From Planktothrix tepida PCC 9214 (GTDB lineage: Bacteria; Cyanobacteriota; Cyanobacteriia; Cyanobacteriales; Microcoleaceae): a DNA stretch of 64,000 nucleotides. The first letter of the stretch is position 1. Each line of letters starts with the position of its first letter. The position numbers were made by a program, and so were the translations under genes. Below the pieces are notes generated by a model. The model worked only from the letters and a program-made list of their open reading frames with translations, had not been told where the DNA came from and searched no databases. Below are positions 37,320 through 45,752 of this stretch, piece by piece. The stretch covers positions 693,503-757,502 of the forward strand of contig NZ_LN889782.1 in assembly GCF_900009145.1 (NCBI RefSeq). The letters run 5' to 3'.

Positions 37320-38354
37320 TTATTTATTGTAGTCTGTTGTTAGCTCTGAAGGGGTAATATCAATTTTTCCAGTTACTACTTGTTCTTTAACCTGATTAAA
37401 TTTCGCCTCTTCTTCCGCCGTTAATGTGCCTCTAAAGGGTGCAAAACCATAAATTTGTTCTCGTAACCCATATTTATATTGTTTGCCTTCCCATCGTCCT
37501 TGCTGAACTAATGTTGCAATTTTTAAGACTAATTCAGGAATATTTTGTAAGACACTGGTTAAAATTTTTCCAGGGACGAGATTAGATTGATCTTTCGTCC
37601 AACCAATCCCATAAACGCCGGGTTTCTCACTCGCTAATTTTAAGCCTGGAGTTCCAGCTTCATCGGCATTAATCGCAAAAATATCAACGCCTTTTCCTAA
37701 CCAATCTTCAACAACTTTTTTACCTTTCTCTGCGTTTGTCCAAGTTTTTAAGAACTTCGTATAAACTTCTATTTGGGGTTTTGTTGCGGTTGCACCTCGT
37801 CTAAATAATGCTTCTTCTTCTCGATAAACGGGGTAATCATCTCCTACCATATAACCCACTTTATTCGTTTTAGTTTTCATCGCGGCTAATACTCCCGTCA
37901 AATAACCGACTTCCCCAGAACGAAAAGCAACAGCGCCTAAGTTTTTATTATTCCCTGGATAGGTAGTTACTAAAGCGAATTTTGTCTCTGGAAAATCTTG
38001 AGCGACATTTTCCATGGCTTGAATATAACCCCCACTATGACCGATAATTAAGTCATATCCCTGTTCAGCATAGCGACGAATTAAGGCTTCACTATCAGTT
38101 TCGGATACATTTTCAGTATAATTAATTTTAGCATTATATTCTTTTTCAATTAATTTTAATCCTTCATAACTGGCTTGGCTCCAACTCCCATCTTGAATAG
38201 AACCCGATACAATACTAGCGACTTTAAATTGACTCTGGGAATCTGAGGGAGAGGTTGTTAATTCTTTTTGATTAGAAGAGCTACAACTCACAATAATCAC
38301 TAAAGTAATAATTCCCAGTAGGAAATTTGTTAAACATTTGGGTATCTGGAGCAT
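37320..38354 (-). CDS. BMP-family substrate-binding lipoprotein
   Basis: 344 residues. A lipoprotein signal peptide has a lipobox ending VIIVSC, with the lipidated cysteine near residue 24. The mature part is a periplasmic binding protein of the BMP/PnrA/Med type, which bind nucleosides: VASIVSGSIQDGSWSQASYEGL, then GYDLIIGHSGGY, RSGEVGYLTGVLAAM and WGKGVDIFAINADEAGTPG-like stretches. Usually such genes sit with ABC permease genes; none is here. It is cotranscribed with the Cache-type kinase (32-base gap), so a sensing role rather than transport is likely. Confidence 0.87.
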   Translation of the reverse strand: MLQIPKCLTNFLLGIITLVIIVSCSSSNQKELTTSPSDSQSQFKVASIVSGSIQDGSWSQASYEGLKLIEKEYNAKINYTENVSETDSEALIRRYAEQGYDLIIGHSGGYIQAMENVAQDFPETKFALVTTYPGNNKNLGAVAFRSGEVGYLTGVLAAMKTKTNKVGYMVGDDYPVYREEEALFRRGATATKPQIEVYTKFLKTWTNAEKGKKVVEDWLGKGVDIFAINADEAGTPGLKLASEKPGVYGIGWTKDQSNLVPGKILTSVLQNIPELVLKIATLVQQGRWEGKQYKYGLREQIYGFAPFRGTLTAEEEAKFNQVKEQVVTGKIDITPSELTTDYNK

Positions 38355-38507
38355 ACAATTCCTGAAGGTTAAAGTGAATCGTTCGATTAAATTCTATTGG
38401 CTTGAAATTGTAATTGCATCCCTATATTATTTTCGCCTGAAATTAACAGAATTTTTAATGAACGGAACAAGGAAGCTTGATCAACGCCTCCTTGCCCTTT
38501 TGAGGAT

Positions 38508-39101
38508 TTAACTTGCCCAATGCAGATAAGGTAATTTTGCGGCTATTACTTGAATTTGCTCAACATTAGCCAGTAATTGTCCGCAACTATCCCACAGTCC
38601 CGTTATAAACGATTGACGAGAACCTGCATTCATATTCACATCAATTGTCAAATCTTCGCAGTGGGCTTTCATTGCCTCTAAATCAACCTTAACCGTTGCT
38701 TGCGGATTGGCTTTTAATGTCTCTTGAAATGCCTTAACCGCCTCTGGTTCTGCGGTAACACAAGGAATTCCAATGGCGACACAATTGCCGAAGAATATTT
38801 CTGCAAAACTTTCTCCAATAATGGCTTTAATCCCCCATTTGGCGATCGCTTGAGGAGCGTGTTCCCGTGAAGAACCACAACCAAAATTAGCATTCACAAC
38901 TAATATATTGGCTCCTTGATATTCGGGCAAATCAAAGGGATGTTGACCTTGCATTTGTTGGCGATCATCCGCAAAAACTTGTTCCCCTAATCCATCAAAG
39001 GTAACACACCGTAAAAACCGGGCAGGAATAATCCGATCGGTATCAATATCACTCCCCACTAAAGGAATTCCTGTTCCTGAAAGATTTTGAATTTTACTCA
39101 T
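38508..39101 (-). CDS. leuD: 3-isopropylmalate dehydratase small subunit
   Basis: 197 residues, beginning with the LeuD swivel-domain pattern [37 protein letters not shown] is the signature with the substrate loop. With LeuC it isomerises 2-isopropylmalate to 3-isopropylmalate in leucine synthesis. It lies downstream of leuC on the same strand, but 188 bases of inverted repeats separate the two, so expression may be partly uncoupled. Confidence 0.95.
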   Translation of the reverse strand: MSKIQNLSGTGIPLVGSDIDTDRIIPARFLRCVTFDGLGEQVFADDRQQMQGQHPFDLPEYQGANILVVNANFGCGSSREHAPQAIAKWGIKAIIGESFAEIFFGNCVAIGIPCVTAEPEAVKAFQETLKANPQATVKVDLEAMKAHCEDLTIDVNMNAGSRQSFITGLWDSCGQLLANVEQIQVIAAKLPYLHWAS

Positions 39102-39159
39102 GATTAATGTTCTGTAGTTAGTATTAACAAATCGTTGACTTTGCTCTTTTTACTTGTGT

Positions 39160-39289
39160 GACCTCTCCCCCAACCCCTCTCCTGCACGAGGGGAGGATTT
39201 TTGTTACTATTAAATCGGCAGTTGCATTTAACAATATCAATGACTCCCCCTTCCCTTGCAGGGAAGAGGGGGTTGGGGGGTTAGGTCAG
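39160..39289. repeat. Inverted pair of CCCCCAACCCCTCT repeats between leuC and leuD
   Basis: One unit reads ACCTCTCCCCCAACCCCTCT (39161-39180) followed by CCTGCACGAGGGGAGG. The other, at 39243-39289, is its inverted counterpart, CCCCCTTCCCT, TGC, AGGGAAGAGGGGG then TTGGGGGGTTAGGTCA. Each unit is itself a hairpin and the pair could form a cruciform. It is the sole content of the leuC-leuD spacer. Confidence 0.75.
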
Positions 39290-40693
39290 TTACAACAACT
39301 CCCGTACATCCGTAACCACCCCGTTAACTGCTGCCGCCACCACCATTGCCGGACTCATTAACAATGTCCGTCCGTTAGCTGAACCCTGACGGCCTTTAAA
39401 ATTACGGTTAGAAGAGGAGGCACTGACTTGATTTCCCTGTAATTTATCAGGGTTCATCGCCAAACACATGGAACACCCCGCCTCGCGCCATTCAAACCCT
39501 GCGGCTTCAAAGATTTTATCCAATCCTTCCGCTTCCGCTTGTTGCTTCACCCGTTCAGAACCCGGCACGACAAAGGCTTTCACCCCATTGGCAACTTTCC
39601 GACCTTGGGCAAATTTTGCCGCTTCCCGCAGGTCACTGAGGCGGCCATTGGTACAACTGCCAATAAAACAGACATCCACTTTTGTACCTTTGATGGGAGT
39701 TCCAGGGGCAAATTCCATATATTGATAGGCTTCTTGGGCTACATCCCGATCGCTTTCTGGAATCTGCTCTAAATTAGGAATCAACTCGTTAACAGCCATT
39801 CCCTGACCTGGGGTAATCCCCCACGTTAGGGTCGGGGCAATATCCGCAGCATCAAATTTTACCACATCATCATAAACCGCATCCGTGTCACTACGGATAC
39901 TATTCCACCAAGCAACGGCTTTTTCCCAGTCCTCTCCTTTAGGGGCAAACTCTCGACCCTGCAAATACTCGTAAGTGACTTGATCCGGGTTAACATAGCC
40001 ACATCGAGCACCGCCTTCAATGGCCATATTACAGATCGTCATCCGTTCTTCCATGGACATACCCTCAAGGGTGCTTCCAGCGAATTCATAGGCATACCCC
40101 ACACCGCCTTTCACCCCTAATGTACGGATAATATGCAGCACAACATCCTTGGCATACACCCCCGGAGGCAGTTCTCCATTAACTTCAATGCGGCGCACCT
40201 TCAGTTTCCCTAACGCCAAGGTTTGAGAAGCCAGAACGTCCCGAACTTGAGATGTCCCGATGCCAAAGGCGATCGCTCCAAATGCCCCATGAGTCGAGGT
40301 GTGGGAGTCTCCGCAAGCAATAGTCATCCCCGGTTGGGTTAACCCCTGTTCCGGTGCGATGACGTGAACAATGCCTTGATTTCCCGACCCGATATTATAA
40401 AAGCGGATATTGTGTTCTTTGCAGCTTTTCTCCAAGGACTGTATCATTTCTTCCGCCAATACATCCGTAAACGGACGGGCTTGATTATCGGTGGGAACGA
40501 TATGATCAACTGTAGCGACGGTGCGTTGGGGATACAGTACGCTCAGATTGCGATCGCGTAACATCGCAAAGGCTTGGGGACTGGTGACTTCATGGATCAG
40601 GTGCAGACCAATGAAGAGTTGAGTCTGTCCTGAAGGGAGAGTTCCAACGGTGTGCAACTCCCATACTTTATCAAATAGTGTTCTTTCGCTCAT
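39290..40693 (-). CDS. leuC: 3-isopropylmalate dehydratase large subunit
   Basis: 467 residues, full length. The 4Fe-4S ligands are visible: the Cys of [10 protein letters not shown] and the pair in [26 protein letters not shown] is the aconitase-family substrate motif. It is the catalytic subunit of isopropylmalate isomerase in leucine biosynthesis and acts with LeuD, encoded downstream. No ilv or other leu genes are nearby. The divergent cupin gene starts 185 bases away. Confidence 0.97.
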   Translation of the reverse strand: MSERTLFDKVWELHTVGTLPSGQTQLFIGLHLIHEVTSPQAFAMLRDRNLSVLYPQRTVATVDHIVPTDNQARPFTDVLAEEMIQSLEKSCKEHNIRFYNIGSGNQGIVHVIAPEQGLTQPGMTIACGDSHTSTHGAFGAIAFGIGTSQVRDVLASQTLALGKLKVRRIEVNGELPPGVYAKDVVLHIIRTLGVKGGVGYAYEFAGSTLEGMSMEERMTICNMAIEGGARCGYVNPDQVTYEYLQGREFAPKGEDWEKAVAWWNSIRSDTDAVYDDVVKFDAADIAPTLTWGITPGQGMAVNELIPNLEQIPESDRDVAQEAYQYMEFAPGTPIKGTKVDVCFIGSCTNGRLSDLREAAKFAQGRKVANGVKAFVVPGSERVKQQAEAEGLDKIFEAAGFEWREAGCSMCLAMNPDKLQGNQVSASSSNRNFKGRQGSANGRTLLMSPAMVVAAAVNGVVTDVRELL

Positions 40694-40878
40694 AGAATCT
40701 GAAGAATAACCGCGTTTGTAACGCTCTTTATACTGGTATTTATTTTAGCGGTTAATGGCACACCGATGCTTAAAAAAGGATAAAATAACAGATTTTTTTA
40801 ATCGAATTTTGATAATAACTTTTATACTCTGATCAAGATTCACCGTTTTTAACCTTTATTATCGTTATCTTTGCCAAA

Positions 40879-41361
40879 ATGCTTAAATTTCACAAACTTC
40901 TCTCCCTGGTTGCGCTGACATTTTTAAGTAGTGTTGCGATCGTTAGAAGTCAACAACTGCAAACCCCGACTAATGCTTACACTCAGAAAGTGACTCGTGA
41001 AGTCTTAGCCAGTGGTTCTCCCACAGAAGTACAAGGTCGCGTCTTAGAATTAGTTAAATATACAATTCCCCCTAAGAGTAAGTTACCTGTTCATATTCAT
41101 CCAGGGATGCAAATTGAACGGGTAGAGTCGGGAACTTTGACTTATACGGTTGTTAAAGGTTCAGCTAAAATTACTCGTTCTAATGGCAAAGAAGAAACGT
41201 TAGAAGTGGGAAAAACTACCCGTTTAAATGTTGGGGATGCGTTAGTTGAAGTGGGAGGAATGGTACATTATGGTGAAAATGAAACCGATAACCCAGTAAT
41301 TTTATTATCCGCTTCTTTATTTGAAGAAGGCAAACCCAAAGCGATTTTAATTGACCCTTGA
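40879..41361 (+). CDS. Exported cupin-domain protein
   Basis: 160 residues. A signal peptide (MLKFHKLLSLVALTFLSSVA, cleavage after about residue 24) precedes a single cupin barrel: PPKSKLPVHIHPGMQIERVESG carries the first motif with HIHPG and E, and NVGDALVEVGGMVHYGEN the second with H. The metal-binding HxH...E...H set is present. The family binds metals or small ligands; a specific role is not readable. Alone, on the plus strand at the edge of the accessory region. Confidence 0.85.
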   Translation: MLKFHKLLSLVALTFLSSVAIVRSQQLQTPTNAYTQKVTREVLASGSPTEVQGRVLELVKYTIPPKSKLPVHIHPGMQIERVESGTLTYTVVKGSAKITRSNGKEETLEVGKTTRLNVGDALVEVGGMVHYGENETDNPVILLSASLFEEGKPKAILIDP

Positions 41362-41422
41362 AAATTATTCAAATTTTAATAAAATATGATAAAATAACAT
41401 TTAAGTCTACCCTAATTTTATC

Positions 41423-41992
41423 ATGAATCAAACTCTTGCAAAATCAATGAAGTGGACGACAGCCGATTTAGAGTTATTGTCAAATGATGAGTGGAAACGT
41501 TATGAAATTATTGCGGGAGAATTATTTGTGACTAGAGCACCAGATTGGAATCATCAAGAAGTTTCTGGTAATATTTATGCAGAATTAAGAGATTGGTCAC
41601 GTCGCACAAACTTAGGAAAAGCTGTGATGACACCTGGAATTATTTATACTGAATCTGATAATGTTATTCTTGATGTGGTTTGGGTGAGTCGGGAAAAATT
41701 AGCGACTTTATTAGATAGTGCTGGACATCTGACAGGTTCTCCTGAATTAGTAGTTGAAGTATTATCTCCAGGAAAAGAAAGCGAAAGACGAGATAAACAA
41801 GTGAAGTTAAAACTCTATTCGACTCAAGGTGTTCAGGAATATTGGATTGTTGATCGCTATCAACAGCAAGTTCAAGTTTATCGTCGTCAAAATCATCAGT
41901 TAATTTTAGCTGAAACGTTATTAATAACTGATGAAATTACTTCTCCCCTTTTACCCGAATTTCGCTGTCAAGTTGAACTATTTTTTAATTAA
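41423..41992 (+). CDS. Uma2-family (DUF820) protein
   Basis: 189 residues. The core Uma2 pattern is complete: EIIAGELFVTRAPDWNHQEVSGN, then VILDVVWVSREKLA, SPELVVEVLSPGKESERRDKQVKLKLYSTQGVQEYWIVD. The conserved D, E and K fit a PD-(D/E)xK fold. Function is unknown; family members are numerous in cyanobacteria. It ends 8 bases before the AbiEii-linked small gene, so it may be cotranscribed with that pair. Confidence 0.87.
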   Translation: MNQTLAKSMKWTTADLELLSNDEWKRYEIIAGELFVTRAPDWNHQEVSGNIYAELRDWSRRTNLGKAVMTPGIIYTESDNVILDVVWVSREKLATLLDSAGHLTGSPELVVEVLSPGKESERRDKQVKLKLYSTQGVQEYWIVDRYQQQVQVYRRQNHQLILAETLLITDEITSPLLPEFRCQVELFFN

Positions 41993-42000
41993 AAACAATC

Positions 42001-42306
42001 ATGAATCAGCGTTCTATTCCTGAAAAATTACCCTTTTTAGAACGATTATGTTGGCAAAGAATAGGAATTGAGAATTTAACGCCATTGGAAATGCTAAAAC
42101 GGTATGAACGGGGATGGCATTATCGAGATATTTTTGGGGAAATTAATCCAACGGAAGCCGAATTTATTCAACAACTGGCTCAACAGTATGGTTCTTGGTT
42201 ATTCAATCAAATGTTTACAAAATTATTGCTGTTCTCCATCAACTTAATACTAATTTCTTACAAGACTGTCACGCTTATTTTGGCGGAGGAACATTCATCT
42301 GTTTAA
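42001..42306 (+). CDS. Small helical protein upstream of an AbiEii-like gene, 3' part out of frame
   Basis: 101 residues as read, but only the first ~70 look genuine: LPFLERLCWQRIGIENLTPLEMLKRYERGWHYRDI and AQQYGSWLFNQ. This is the short protein that precedes AbiEii-like nucleotidyltransferases in cyanobacteria. After GSWLFNQ the frame turns hydrophobic (MFTKLLLFSINLI) and reads the start of the downstream gene in the wrong phase for another 32 codons, ending at 42306. An extra A in the A-run near 42214-42220 would join it in frame to the downstream gene. Its role, perhaps antitoxin-like, is inference. Confidence 0.6.
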   Translation: MNQRSIPEKLPFLERLCWQRIGIENLTPLEMLKRYERGWHYRDIFGEINPTEAEFIQQLAQQYGSWLFNQMFTKLLLFSINLILISYKTVTLILAEEHSSV

Positions 42307-42935
42307 ACTATGGAGAATATCGCCTGAGTAAAGATATTGATTTTCTCTGTTCCACAGGTTCCGGTTATCGATTATTAAGGCAATCTCTGGGCCCAAATAA
42401 ATATAACGCTTTATTTAATACTCAAAATAATATCACATTTCACCAAGAAATACAAGCCAATCAATATGGAATTAGATTTCCTTTATTAATAGAAGAAACC
42501 TTAATCAAATTTGAAATTATTATGGAAGGAAGAATTGAACTAGAAGCACCCGATTTTCCTCAATGGTCGTCTGTTCCTTGTTTAAGTTTAATTGATTGTT
42601 TTGCCGAAAAATTATTAGCTAATGCTGACCGATGGATTGATAGTTCAGTAGAATCACGGGATTTAATTGATTTAGCCGTATTAAGATTCAATGCTTCTAT
42701 TCCTCCCCAAGCGATCGCAAAATCAGAAGCAGCTTATCCGGTAATTAAACCGTTAAAGGAGGCGATCGCAAATTTTCAACAAAAACCCAATTATAGAGAC
42801 AAATGTTTTCAATCTCTGAGAATTAATAACCCTGTTACGATTATTGACGGTTTAGATTTATTAGCGGTTGATTTTGGGTTAGAACCCACAGAAAGAACGT
42901 TTAGGGAATGTTTAAATCAAGATGAGTTTATTTAA
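42195..42935 (+). CDS. AbiEii-like nucleotidyltransferase
   Basis: 246 residues from a TTG start at 42195; no ATG in this phase fits. The DUF1814/AbiEii fold is clear: YFGGGTFICLNYGEYRLSKD, then DIDFLC, and later DCFAEKLLANADRW. The GGGT and DxD of the nucleotidyltransferase active site are present. AbiEii is the toxin half of type IV toxin-antitoxin systems and of some phage-abortive loci. In homologs the start reads MF.KIIAVLHQLN; here the ATG (42211) is one base out of phase. Either a real overlap or a one-base loss. Confidence 0.75.
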   Translation: MVIQSNVYKIIAVLHQLNTNFLQDCHAYFGGGTFICLNYGEYRLSKDIDFLCSTGSGYRLLRQSLGPNKYNALFNTQNNITFHQEIQANQYGIRFPLLIEETLIKFEIIMEGRIELEAPDFPQWSSVPCLSLIDCFAEKLLANADRWIDSSVESRDLIDLAVLRFNASIPPQAIAKSEAAYPVIKPLKEAIANFQQKPNYRDKCFQSLRINNPVTIIDGLDLLAVDFGLEPTERTFRECLNQDEFI

Positions 42936-43504
42936 CTAGGATTCACCTTTAACCAACTGAAGATATCCCTTAAGGTTAAAGTTAAATTAGAGATAAATTC
43001 AGGAACTGGAATTACAGCATCCAATTCCTCTAAAAATATTGGTTGTTGTCCTGAAGGATAAACAAAAATAGACTTTTCCTCTGGAACAATTAACCAACCC
43101 ATCTGGCAACCCGAATTTAAACAATGTAAAATCTTTTGAGTAACTTTAGTGGTGCTTTGTTCAGGTGATAAAATTTCAATCGTCCAGTCAGGATGGGCAT
43201 TAAACGTATTAGCAATATCTCCATCTTCATCCAGGGGAATTCGATCCCATACAAAAACTGCTACATCAGGAACAATAGAACGACCCCCAAAGGTACATCT
43301 TAACTCAGGTAAAGCTAATGCGATCGCTTGTTCTTCAGCGATATTATTAATAACAGTAACAATTTCTCCCCGAATTGCACTATGTTTTCCTCCTGACATC
43401 GGTTTCTGGATAATTTCACCATCGATATATTCACTAGCGGGTTTGGTTTCAGGTAAGTTTAGAAATTCTTCTAAGGTCAATATTCCGTTAAGCGTTTGTA
43501 TCAT
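42932..43504 (-). CDS. Uma2-family (DUF820) protein
   Basis: 190 residues; its stop overlaps that of the AbiEii-like gene by 4 bases, end to end on the other strand. Uma2 core: EYIDGEIIQKPMSGGKHSAI, DVAVFVWDRIPLD, WTIEILSPEQSTTKVTQKILHCL. Third such gene in the window. Function unknown. It is 83 bases downstream of the DEDD exonuclease-like gene on the same strand, with a GC-rich hairpin between them. Confidence 0.86.
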   Translation of the reverse strand: MIQTLNGILTLEEFLNLPETKPASEYIDGEIIQKPMSGGKHSAIRGEIVTVINNIAEEQAIALALPELRCTFGGRSIVPDVAVFVWDRIPLDEDGDIANTFNAHPDWTIEILSPEQSTTKVTQKILHCLNSGCQMGWLIVPEEKSIFVYPSGQQPIFLEELDAVIPVPEFISNLTLTLRDIFSWLKVNPS

Positions 43505-43556
43505 AATTAATTCCCTTATTATAATTTTAAGCTGTCTGTTTCAATCAGAACCCTGT

Positions 43557-43579
43557 AGGGGCGAGGCGCACCTCGCCCT
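43557..43579. repeat. AGGGGCGAGG/CCTCGCCCT hairpin
   Basis: A 9-bp GC-rich stem (one bulged G) with a CGCA loop, just beyond the stop of the DEDD-like gene. It could terminate that gene, and it resembles the GGGGCGGGG hairpin after pheT (5304-5340). Confidence 0.6.
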
Positions 43580-43587
43580 AACAAGAT

Positions 43588-44298
43588 CTATCGCCCAAAA
43601 CGTTGAGAAAACCAAACAAATTCAGCAGGACAGTTAATCGCTTCCTCCATGCTCCGCAATTTAAACCGTCTTCCTGTTCGAGGGTCAATCAAATTTTCAC
43701 GGCTTTCAAATAATCTTAAGGTTAAATAGACATCCCTTAAAGCATAACGGATCACTGAAGTTTGCGCTCCTTGTATCCAATTTTGTCGGACAGAAAAATC
43801 AGGATATGCTAATTCACATTTACCTATACCAAAATTAGCACGACTGACCGAATCTAAATCATATCCAGCTTTCAAGTGATGTTTAAGAGCTTCATTATAA
43901 ATAGGAATCATTCCTAAAGCTAGTCTAATCTCCTGTAAAACATCGTAAGCTGTTCTAATTTTCAGACCTCGTTTACACATCATTTCATCATCACAGCCTT
44001 CAGCTAAGGAATTAAAACCAATGGGATAGGATTTCCGAAATACAGGTGAAATATTGCTGATATCTCCACCTGAAAAAGGAATCAATCGAAATTTCCATTG
44101 TTTTAGCCGAGGATCATTGTTGAATGCTTCTGTGAATAGGTTTCCATACATGAGTTGGTGCTTAGTTTCTTCTCTAATATCGTCAGGACAACCAATCCAC
44201 CAACAGTTTTCGTCTTGCTCGAAGGCAGAAATCATCGCTAATTTATTATTAGGGTTAGGACTGAACATTAACTCGGAATCAAAAATTAGTTCTTTCAT
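43588..44298 (-). CDS. DEDDy exonuclease-like (RNase H fold) protein
   Basis: 236 residues. It starts MKELIFDSELM, with a DxE pair as in motif I of DEDD 3'-5' exonucleases. The middle has IGFNSLAEGCDDEMM, resembling motif II. Near the end is VIRYALRDVYLTLRLFE, giving the motif III YxxxD of DEDDy nucleases. GYDLDSVSRANFGIGK also matches helicase-associated ribonuclease-like proteins of this type. Active residues look present but spacing is not exact, so activity is uncertain. It is divergent from the NTPase pair starting at 44538 with about 240 bases between them, which suggests a shared island and maybe shared control. Confidence 0.65.
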   Translation of the reverse strand: MKELIFDSELMFSPNPNNKLAMISAFEQDENCWWIGCPDDIREETKHQLMYGNLFTEAFNNDPRLKQWKFRLIPFSGGDISNISPVFRKSYPIGFNSLAEGCDDEMMCKRGLKIRTAYDVLQEIRLALGMIPIYNEALKHHLKAGYDLDSVSRANFGIGKCELAYPDFSVRQNWIQGAQTSVIRYALRDVYLTLRLFESRENLIDPRTGRRFKLRSMEEAINCPAEFVWFSQRFGR

Positions 44299-44474
44299 AA
44301 TGTATTCCTTTAGACTTTAGTTAAGGAATATCAATTTAGAAAGAAATTTAAAATTCCCGAAAAATATTAATAGGTTTGCGTATTTTTAATTTTAAATATA
44401 CGAAAATATAGAAAAATATGGGAAAATAAAAATGGGACTTACACTTTTATGTAAAAAGTTAAGCGAAGTTCGAT

Positions 44475-44504
44475 TTTCCACAAAAACAAAAATTGTTGTA
44501 TAAT
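44475..44504 (+). promoter_or_regulatory. Candidate promoter of the NTPase pair
   Basis: TATAAT at 44499-44504 is a perfect -10. A weak TTTCCA lies 18 bases upstream. The position, 34 bases before the ATG at 44538, favours that start over the in-frame TTG at 44493, which overlaps the promoter. Confidence 0.5.
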
Positions 44505-44537
44505 TCCAAGAAGACACCAGCCAAAAGCAAACTTGAT

Positions 44538-45752
44538 ATGGAACTAAACGATCAAGAACGAGAAAAACAGCTTAAATTTTTAGAGGATGTTGCTCTGCAC
44601 TACCAGTTTAAAGGAATATGCAAAAAAATTTTTTTGAAACGGTTTGATCCCGCTAACTATGAGAATGATATTACAACGGCAGAACTGGCTCAAAAAATTG
44701 GTATTGATGAACCAAAATTTAATCAAACCTTACAAACAATCTGTTTCGTCTTAATTAAAATAAAAAAAGAAGGACGAGGTAGACCTAAAAGTGGTGATAG
44801 CCCTTGGAAAACAACTTATACTGTATTATGGACTCGGCAATATGACTGTTGGAAAAATAATTATATTGAATGGCAAAATGAAATTCTCAAACTGGGAGAG
44901 TCTATTACACCAGACATCAAGGAACAACTTTCTGAAATTGATAAACTGTCTACTACTGATGAATCTCTTGAATGTAAGAGGATAGAGAATTCTCAACCTT
45001 ATACTGGCACTCATCCTCCACTTGTTAATTCATTTATTCCCTTAAGGGGACTTATTGAAGAAGATCAACTATTTTTTGGTAGAATACAGGAAATTAAAAG
45101 AATATTTGAAACCCTCAATAGTGGTAGTAGCGTTGCAATCATTGGAGAAAGACAAAGTGGCAAATCTTCGCTATTAATGGAAATTAGCAGACAAGCTAAA
45201 ACTCAACTGTTACAACCCCGTGAACCGATTTATCTAAATTTACAAGGTATTTATGATGAGGATGACTTTTATCAAGCTTTGTGTGATTATGCAGGAATTG
45301 ATTTTTGTAAAGGTTATCGCCTCACCCGAAATTTACAAAATCATCGATTGTTATTAATTCTCGATGAAGTAGAAAAAATGACCTGGGACGGTTTTACTAA
45401 TTATATTCACGCAGACTTGCGAGGGTTAGCAGAAGGAAATAATGCAGTCCTGAAGCTAGTTGTTGCAGCTTGTACGTCTTTAGATCAATTATTTGGAAAT
45501 CAAGGTATTAGGATGACTTCGCCCTGGTGGGGAATTTGCACCGAATACCAGTTAAACCGATGGGATGAACAAACCATCCGTGATTTTATTGCGAGTCGTC
45601 TCAATTCACCTTTGTTGGAACCAAAATATCAAACCATTACCTTTACTGAGGATGAAATTACCGAGTTAATTAATAAAAGTGAAGGTCATCCTCAAAAATT
45701 GATGGCGTTATGTAATCAACTGTTTAAGCTTTACTTAGAGAGATTATCATGA
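44538..45752 (+). CDS. AAA/STAND-type ATPase with N-terminal helical domain
   Basis: 404 residues from ATG 44538; an in-frame TTG at 44493 lies upstream of the promoter-like TATAAT and was set aside. The first ~120 residues are a helical, basic, HTH-like region (LAQKIGIDEPKFNQTLQTIC). Then comes an AAA_16/Orc1-like NTPase: FFGRIQEIKRIFE, Walker A GERQSGKSSLL, Walker B LLLILDEVEKM, and a C-terminal winged part with GHPQKLMALCNQLF. This is the build of cyanobacterial STAND conflict proteins, but I cannot name a known system. It overlaps the next gene by 4 bases (ATGA), so the two are coupled. Confidence 0.78.
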   Translation: MELNDQEREKQLKFLEDVALHYQFKGICKKIFLKRFDPANYENDITTAELAQKIGIDEPKFNQTLQTICFVLIKIKKEGRGRPKSGDSPWKTTYTVLWTRQYDCWKNNYIEWQNEILKLGESITPDIKEQLSEIDKLSTTDESLECKRIENSQPYTGTHPPLVNSFIPLRGLIEEDQLFFGRIQEIKRIFETLNSGSSVAIIGERQSGKSSLLMEISRQAKTQLLQPREPIYLNLQGIYDEDDFYQALCDYAGIDFCKGYRLTRNLQNHRLLLILDEVEKMTWDGFTNYIHADLRGLAEGNNAVLKLVVAACTSLDQLFGNQGIRMTSPWWGICTEYQLNRWDEQTIRDFIASRLNSPLLEPKYQTITFTEDEITELINKSEGHPQKLMALCNQLFKLYLERLS

